64,000 nt of DNA from Marsupella aquatica. Taxonomy: Eukaryota; Marchantiophyta. The number at the start of each line of letters is the position of its first letter. Within the stretch, counting starts at the first letter, position 1. The position numbers were made by a program, and so were the translations under genes. The notes below the pieces were generated by a model that was not told the origin of the DNA, ran no database searches, and worked only from the letters and a program-made list of their open reading frames with translations. The stretch spans positions 11,470,001 to 11,534,000 of the forward strand of contig OZ316897.1 in the NCBI GenBank assembly GCA_973895155.1, in the 5' to 3' direction. Of this stretch, positions 57,291 through 64,000 are shown in pieces.

Positions 57291-58784
57291 GGCGAGATGG
57301 CCCCCCAGCTTTCCAGGCATTTATAGGCTCTGTGCCACTGTCCCTTCGTGGAAAAGGAGAGGGTGAGGGTTTTGTTTTTTGCCTCTCCGTCATTGTATAT
57401 CAAAATAATTGTATATAAAAATACGACAATACATGTGATATAGTATTTGACTCCATGCCAACATAAACCTAATTATTATACGTTAGAATTATTGGTTGAG
57501 TGTACAACATATATTATCATATTTTGATGTGCAATTTTGGGATGTTTATTTTTTTAGATGTAAAGGTAATAAGTAAAGTCGGGTGGTGTGAGTCACTTGG
57601 GAGTGTGAAAGAGTTTTTTCTAGAGGGTGTATTTGGAAATAAAACCTCCTGCTAAAATATTCCAGGAGGATGTATTTTGTACGATTGTGGAGAGCAAAAA
57701 GGGTTTAATGAGAAAAAAATGCAGTGTGAAAGATTCATTTTCATTCTAATAAACAACCACATACCCAAATATTATTCTCCTGGTTTCATCTTTTACTTTA
57801 AAAGTAAGGTAGGCACTGAAAAATCGATGCTTACATCAAGATGCTTAGAACCTTCTTAAATTTTACGTCACAAAGCTATTTTGGGAGATTTCACAAGCAC
57901 CCCAATAATTTGTTAGTCAAGTCCAAAATTTTTGGACAAACTGGAATGGCACTAAGGTAAATTTTTCTATCATGTCCATGAGTTGGGATGGTCTGGATGA
58001 TGAGGGGGAGTGGGGGAGGGAAGGAGGAGAATATTATGATTTCCAAGACAGTCAGATTAAACTCTCCAAAGTCCTGTAGACAATACAAAGGAACAAATGA
58101 AACAGGGATTTTCTACAATGTGGGTATGTTGGGGAGAGAGGTACACATCTCTCCCCAACATATAATTAATCCGTGGACCCCCATATTCATCCAAGGAATG
58201 TGTGCATGATGAAGTGAAATCAATTTTCAACAAGGCAGTGACTGACAGTTTGAGTCTCCCAATGGTGTTGGTGTGTACTTGTATAAAAGAAAACGCTCAA
58301 AAGATAGAGGAGATTTATCAAACAAAAGGTTGAATGTGGAGGAATTAAGTTTTTTGACGGTTTTTGCTTACACATTATTGGAGAAATTGTGTTTTTACCA
58401 TTCTTGATTGATAATTTGTGAGTTACATTGAACATTACCGCCACAAGACAGACTGGAGGACAACACTCAGCTGTTGGCAAAGAGCGCTTTTTGATTCAGT
58501 GGGAAGAACACAAAAAATGAACGAGCCATCACTTCACACGAAGGATTTGTAGTTTTTTTTATTTAAGAAAACTATGGTGTGAGAGGGAGACCAACAATTG
58601 TTTCTTTGACATAGAGGTTGCATTTGGCGTCAACTTGTCTTCACAGTGAGCTTCAGTTGAAGACTAGAGGGATGCAAACAATTCAAGTCAGGAAGCAAGC
58701 ATTGTGGACAAGCGATGACGATGTGATCAAAGAAATCAATTTGCAACGGCTAAGTTTTTGACAATGACGAGATTGTGATATCTC
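57291..58784. other. AT-rich intergenic DNA with one strong hairpin
   Basis: 58125-58139 (TATGTTGGGGAGAGA) is exactly complementary to 58148-58162, leaving an 8-nt loop. No coding sequence is supported in the rest. Confidence 0.6.
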
Positions 58785-59240
58785 TTAATCGAGAAAGGGT
58801 TTCCAATGAGCCTCAGATTGACAAATTTTGTAAAGTTCTAAATGAGTTTTTGAATTTCTTTGCCTTTCCAATGAGTGTGAGTATAAGAAATTTTGATCAT
58901 GAGTTCATGAATTCTTTTCGCTTTCCAACATTGAGTTCGACATTGTCAAATTTTGTCACGATACTAGAGAGATCATGAGGTTTTCAATCTCTTCAGCTTT
59001 CTAATGTGTGACATTGAGACTATTTGTCAAGAATTAGAGAGATCATGAGTATCTGAAATTTTCTAGCTTTCCAATGAACCTAACATTGATAGATTTTGTC
59101 AAGTACTAAGGAGATGATGAGTTTTTTATTTTACTCTAGCTTTCCAATGAGAGGTCTAAGTATGTTTCTAAATCTTGATCTTGAGTTTTCCAATGAATCA
59201 AACATTGACAGATTTTATCAAGTATTAAGGAGATTGATTA
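58785..59240. repeat. Irregular repeat array, 'ctttccaatgagcctaac' family
   Basis: The word GCTTTCCAATGA or a close variant starts near 58800, 58862, 58920, 58999, 59068, 59141 and 59190. It is usually followed by CATTGACAGATTTTGTCAA and TACTA.GGAGAT.ATGAG. Spacing is irregular (about 50-80 bp). Related words occur at 20.87-21.13 kb. Confidence 0.75.
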
Positions 59241-59476
59241 TTTAGTTTTACAATGTGACGCCAAAGGGGTTTTAACTATGTACATTTCTATCAATTGGTT
59301 TTTTCAAACTTGCAAACAATTAAAAAATACAAGCATTTTGATATAAAACACTTATACATCTTTGACAAACATCATAATGGTAACTTTATTTTACTAAATG
59401 ACATCTCTTCCTTTGTATTTTGGTTTTTTTACATTTAATATTTACGGCATGGCGCCCCAAAAATTACATTACTTTT

Positions 59477-59537
59477 GCCACAAACAGGAATGTGCATGTT
59501 TGTCATTGTTAAAAGTAGGATCATTCCTGTTTGTGGC
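59477..59537. repeat. Perfect hairpin, 16-bp arms, 29-nt loop
   Basis: 59477-59492 (GCCACAAACAGGAATG) is exactly complementary to 59522-59537. Confidence 0.9.
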
Positions 59538-60314
59538 TGGTTGTGATGATGTGGTGCAACCTCGTGGCAGAGAATTTGCAAGAGACTTCTCATGGGGGTC
59601 CGTAAAGAAATACCATTGGATACCGTGACCAGGGTCTCAAAGGAGTAAGGAAGCTGGTGAAGCCTTCCGTTGGGTAGGAGTCAACTTAAATCTTAGGTTA
59701 CAGTTTGTCAATTACTGAGTGGGGCCATGTCTAGAGCAGAGGGTGTCAATTTTGAACCCATACTCCATTCCAAGCAACTTTCTGGCTTCTTTCTCAAACG
59801 AATAAAAATCATAAAACCCAAAAAGTACATTAAGAAAAGCCCCATAAAGACGGACAAGAAAAAACAAAACCACAGAGGATTGCACCACGTAACATGCATT
59901 TTAGATAAAGGTGCCTTTATTTGAAGTGGGCAGTTGTGACCATTTTTCACCAAAGCAAATGTTTGACAATTCTTGTTCTAAAGAAACTTCTTCCCCTTCA
60001 TTGGGTTGATTTGCCTTTGAGATCATGTCAATCATGTCTCCCGGTGCAACATTTTCTGCCATGGGGCACTCTGATATATATATAACCAAAAAGTTTATTG
60101 TGATAAAGTTATCCATAAATTCCCTGGACCCTGAGATGTGTTGTACACTTTCGGGTCAAAACTAAGCATGAGAAAAAAGACCGGGCCCTACAAGTTTTCT
60201 GTTGACCAAAGCTACTCAAAAGTGTCTACCTACCAAATTGGTGGATAAGAACTTTAGATTATTTTTCAAAACATTGACCAGGTCAATTCTTGGGATAGGT
60301 TGCCTCTCCTTGCA
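59538..60314. other. Intergenic, no gene supported
   Basis: Only short ORFs without family features. Confidence 0.45.
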
Positions 60315-60564
60315 GGGGGCTTTACGAGACAGTGGGGGCAGTTCAGTGTCTCTCAAACCAAAGCAAAGTTGAAGGCCAGCTACTCTACAATTATAATGCT
60401 TGAGCCAAATTGTGTGAAGTAATAAGTGCAATTCCCTGAAAGTTTTATTTTTTTGACCGTCTCAAGAGGAGGTTTAAGGTTTTGCCAAAGAACCATGTAC
60501 ACATCAGCAAACAAAAAGGGACCCACAAGGGGCCTATTGGACAAATGACTAAGTTGAGTAATGA
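60315..60564. repeat. Dispersed repeat, copy 1 of a direct pair
   Basis: It aligns with 61465-61733. Shared words include GGGGCTTTAC, GTGGGGGCAGTTCAGT, GTGCAATTCCCTGAAA, CTCAAGAGGAGGTTTAAG and GGGACCCACAAGGGGCC. The interval between copies holds no recognisable coding region. Confidence 0.8.
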
Positions 60565-61464
60565 CCATCCTTTTGTTGGCTGAGGCAGTTGGGTTAGGGC
60601 TTTTAGTCAATTTCCTCTTCATGACCCTCCTATGTTGTTCACCTCAGTGCTTCACCAAGCGTTTCAGTACGACTGGCTCAGTACGGCTCTTGTTCTTTGG
60701 CCATGTGGGCTTCTTGGGTTTTTAGCCCTTGCCTTTTCCCAGTTTTTCTCTTTGTTTTTCCCCTTTATTGTTTGCTCATTCAGTTTACAAATAGGTTTGA
60801 TGAACTTTAATAAATGCAAATCCATAAACTGAACTAGCCAAAGTATGTTTGTACCACTTGTCCTGGTGGTTTGCAATTCTAGGCAAATTAAACACTCCAC
60901 AATAGCATTTACTTGAGCTCATAGCTGAATGTGCTCCTGAGTTCTTGTAAAGTATTTCCAATCATTATAAGGTCCAATTAAAATACCCAGAGGGAATAAA
61001 AAGAACAATGGCCCCTTGATGTCTTGTAATGCCACATTAAGAGGCACAACTTGGAACATGATATAGAGCTAGACTCTCTCTATACTATTAATCACGACGG
61101 ACAACAGTCTAGCAGGGGACATAACCACTCCAAGGGGCAAGTGTATCTAGGACACCTACTCAACAGGCCCATTTTATTCTCGCCTGTATTTGAGTCCAAA
61201 GATTGGGTAGTCAAGCTTGTACACTTAAATAAGGGAGTGTGCCTAGTTTTATGGAGTGACACTAGACTAGCAGCCCAGTTGGAAACAGACATTTCACTGC
61301 AGGAGGTTCCTGTTGTCCATCACCTGGCTGAGTGTTTGCTCATGCGTTTAGCCCCACTCAAGCAGTTTTATCTCTAACTAGTGCTCCCCACCTCAAACCA
61401 CTTCACAGCTATGACACCTGACTTGGTTTGAGAAAACCATGTGTTTGTAAAACCACTGTTTAGG
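60565..61464. other. Spacer between two direct repeats; unrecognised ORF
   Basis: The plus ORF 61051-61377 (about 108 aa, AECLLMRLAPLKQFYL at its end) has no family features. A retroelement origin was considered, but no primer-binding site or polypurine tract is evident. Confidence 0.35.
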
Positions 61465-61733
61465 GGGGCTTTACAAGATGGTGGGGGCAGTTCAGTCTCT
61501 CTCCATCCAGAGCAAAGCTGATGGTCATTTCCTTCCACAAAAAAATGCCTGAGCCAAAATGTGTCAGGTTTGAAAGTAACCAATGCAATTCCCTGAAAAT
61601 AAGCGGGCCGTTTGCTCCAAGTTTTTAGACCACCTCAAGAGGAGGTTTAAGTTTTTGACAAAAAAGCTTGCACACCTCAGCAAAAAAAGGGACCCACAAG
61701 GGGCCCACTGACAGATGACTAGGTTCGGTAATG
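61465..61733. repeat. Dispersed repeat, copy 2 of a direct pair
   Basis: A diverged direct copy of 60315-60564 with small indels. Additional words of the type CCCCCAAGTT.TTGTAAAG follow at about 61750 and 61845. Confidence 0.8.
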
Positions 61734-61889
61734 CTTTTAGTTCATTGTGCCCCCAAGTTCATGTAAAGTGAAATGTGGCCAGTTCCCACATATGAATGGC
61801 TAGGATTGCATCTTTCACTTAGAAAAAAAGGAATTGCTGCCCCCAAGTTTTTGTAAAGCCACCCTTACTTATCATGTGTCTGGAGTTCG

Positions 61890-62010
61890 AGCCAGTTGTA
61901 ACCTGGAATGCGTAGTGTCATAGTCGAGTCTAAAGCTCAATTGTAACCTGGACTGTGCAGTTATCATTGTCCAGTCTGGAGCTCAATTGTAACCTGGAAT
62001 GTGCAAGCGA
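61890..62010. repeat. 46-bp tandem repeat, three copies
   Basis: TTGTAACCTGGA.TG starts at 61896, 61941 and 61987, with GTC.AGTCT..AGCTCAA between copies. Confidence 0.9.
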
Positions 62011-63795
62011 TGGAGTATTGGTGGCATGCATATCAACAGGTGCTGTAATCTCGAATGAAGGAAGTTGACATTTCTTTCAGAGTTCTCGAAGGTATCCAGG
62101 TTATTTCATTGGTTTTTTGATTTGAAATACTTTGTGGCTACAGTAACCAGAGTTTGAAGAATGGTTGTGTCAGCATTGACTGAGTCTTTCTTTTTGGTTC
62201 ACAACAGGGATTATGCCAAACGACAGCTCTGCTGGTCAGGGCAAAAACAAAATTTAGTGGCCAAACGCTCTTACCTTGCAGTAATAACCACGGCCACCTC
62301 TGCTAGTCTGCAATTAACAAGGAACTCGTCTGATGCTGGAAGTTGGGTGAACGCCAAACGCTCAACCTATCAGCATTCAAACCTATTGCGTACCGTGCAC
62401 GGGTCATATATCACTTCAAAACCAAACTGGAATGGTCTAGTACAGTACTGAATTGAGAACTAAGCTGTCATAAAATGAAAATTGTGTTCATTAAGCAGTA
62501 CTTAGAAACAATGCTGCAGTGAAACAACAATGCAGGAGGCGTTTCTCCGTATCACAAAAGTGAAAATAATAAAATGGGACATAAGTTGTGATGTGAGTAC
62601 AAAGTAAGGGGATGGCACCAAGGAATTGAAGGTGATATCAACGCAGAGACGAACCATTGCTACGACCGTTGACATTTTGAGCCTTGAGCCAAGTAAATGC
62701 TTTTTCTTCCCAAGAGTGCTCAAGCTCAACAATTGCGCGCAATCTCAAGGCTTCACGTTCACCACCAATAATCTAGTGTCATCCATTTCGTAATTGGCCA
62801 AGCCTTGGCAGAGCTCAACTCTGATTTGAATCCGTGACAACTACCTTAAACCTTACACAAATGAGAAATCCATAGAACTTTGTATTCTCATCGTGGCCCA
62901 TTGCCTCTTTGCGATACTGGCTCTGAATATACATCACAGTCCAAAAAGGGAGTCACATTTAACATCATCAGTGTAGGATCCACCCCTCAACTCTGTCCCA
63001 ACGTAACACAACCACCAGAGACAGATTTCTGTGCCCATCTCGAAGGGATTTCGGATCTGACATAGATGGGTGGAATATGAGGGAGGTGCATCTCATCTCC
63101 TCTCGTAATATGTTTATGTACTACTATGAAATGGACTGAATTAAAGAAGGCAGCTGGTAAACCTGGAACTCTGGATCCAGGCGAGACAACCTCAATATAT
63201 CCAAAAGAGACCTTCCATTGGTGTGTAAACTAGGAAAAGATATTCTCGAGCCAGAAGTCAACATAAACAATATCAGGGGATAATCTCAGGGAAAGTTGTG
63301 GCTGGTTGTGAAAAGACTGCTCAGACTGCTATTTACTACAATCGACAAGAAATGACATTCGACATCACCCGAAACAGAATCCAACGAACAGCTCCTCGCG
63401 TATTTGAGATGCATCCATTAAAGACTGGGATAGAGTTAAGCGGTATGATTCTGAAACCCGGCGTCTTAAAATCTGCAGTATCAAGTTATGTGCTATATTA
63501 CCAAGCTGATTTGAAATCAACCTTGCTGATGGTCTAATTTAGTTCTTTCAATAATTACCCAATCAGTTCAAAATAGATACAAATGAGATCCTCACTGCAT
63601 TGAGCTCAGTAGAATAGTAGCATAAAAGCCATGCGCCTTGAGTTGAGACCCTGCCTTTGCTGACTACAACTCGGTGTGGGCACAATGTCATGCATGCACA
63701 TGACTTTGGTAACCCAACTATTTAGAACCAAAATTTGGTTTAGAAATTTCCTGGATTTAAAACCACTTTCAACTGTACAATAAAATTCTGTAAAG
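62011..63795. other. Unassigned interval before the right-edge gene
   Basis: Plus ORFs at 62161-62451, 62880-63065 and 63298-63537 have no recognised domain. They may include exons of the gene that reaches the window edge, but nothing ties them together. Confidence 0.3.
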
Positions 63796-64000
63796 CTAAT
63801 ATTGCTCATGACCTATCCGAAATTTGCGGAAGAAACGCCGACTCGGACCTTCCAGATAGTCTTTGGTATAAACTCTTTGATGTGTACAGTAACGTTGTGT
63901 TAGAATCTGGGAGACCCAATGTACCAAAACTCAAAACTGGCCGGCTACCTGCAGGTAGAAAGGGTGACTCTGGCAAGAAAATCAGATACATCCCTCTTTC
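63796..64000 (+). CDS. Partial exon of an unrecognised protein running off the window
   Basis: An open plus-strand frame reads NIAHDLSEICGRNADSDLPD, then SLWYKLFDVYSNVVLESGRP, then VPKLKTGRLPAGRKGDSGKK to the last base. Composition and amphipathic pattern are strongly protein-like. It lacks an initiator ATG, so it is an internal exon; an AG acceptor-like dinucleotide precedes 63796. A CTGCAG|GTAGAA site at about 63954 could end the exon earlier. I do not recognise the family. Confidence 0.5.

Overview
This window looks like nuclear DNA of a plant (Streptophyta), probably a land plant. The evidence is multi-exon genes with short GT-AG introns, a plant-type MEI1/TopBP1 homologue, a plastid-type GNAT acetyltransferase, an LRR receptor-kinase relic, Copia-type LTR remnants and PIF/Harbinger-type debris. 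Nothing identifies the species or separates a seed plant from a bryophyte, fern or lycophyte. There are no operons, no CRISPR arrays and no complete tRNA or rRNA gene that I can see. Exon boundaries were built by hand from splice signals, reading phase and family conservation.

Layout. 0-5.5 kb is repeat-rich: a 2.1-kb element with 170-bp terminal inverted repeats, then several tandem arrays. 6.1-7.7 kb is an intronless AIG1/GIMAP-like GTPase whose N-terminal half looks like a second, degenerate GTPase domain. 8.3-9.9 kb holds a broken Harbinger-type Myb/SANT gene and an unrecognised broken ORF. 10.3-19.3 kb (minus) is a roughly 17-exon MEI1/TopBP1-like gene with six BRCT domains and one apparent U12-type AT-AC intron. 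20-23 kb holds a Copia LTR remnant, hairpins and short repeats. 24.2-26.0 and 32.5-34.5 kb (plus) are tandem paralogues of an RNI-like LRR protein, duplicated together with their upstream regions and diverging by in-frame repeat expansion. The AT-rich interval between them holds tandem repeats, an LTR fragment and a MITE-like hairpin.

35.8-38.0 kb is a decayed LRR receptor-like kinase. 38.1-39.9 kb (minus) is a complete four-exon plastid GNAT gene with a satellite array beyond its 5' side. 46.0-49.3 kb (plus) is a complete nine-exon DUF1295/steroid-5-alpha-reductase-like membrane protein. 54.3-55.7 kb (minus) is a two-exon 148-aa UBE2D/UBC8-type ubiquitin-conjugating enzyme. 56.8-57.3 kb is a GC-rich tandem array carrying tRNA B-box-like motifs. 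57.3-63.8 kb is AT-rich repeats and hairpins, and a partial unrecognised coding exon runs off the right edge.

The intact genes (DNA damage/meiosis, protein ubiquitination, plastid acetylation, lipid or sterol-like reduction) are unrelated housekeeping-type functions. The AIG1 GTPase and the tandem LRR genes are the lineage-variable part.
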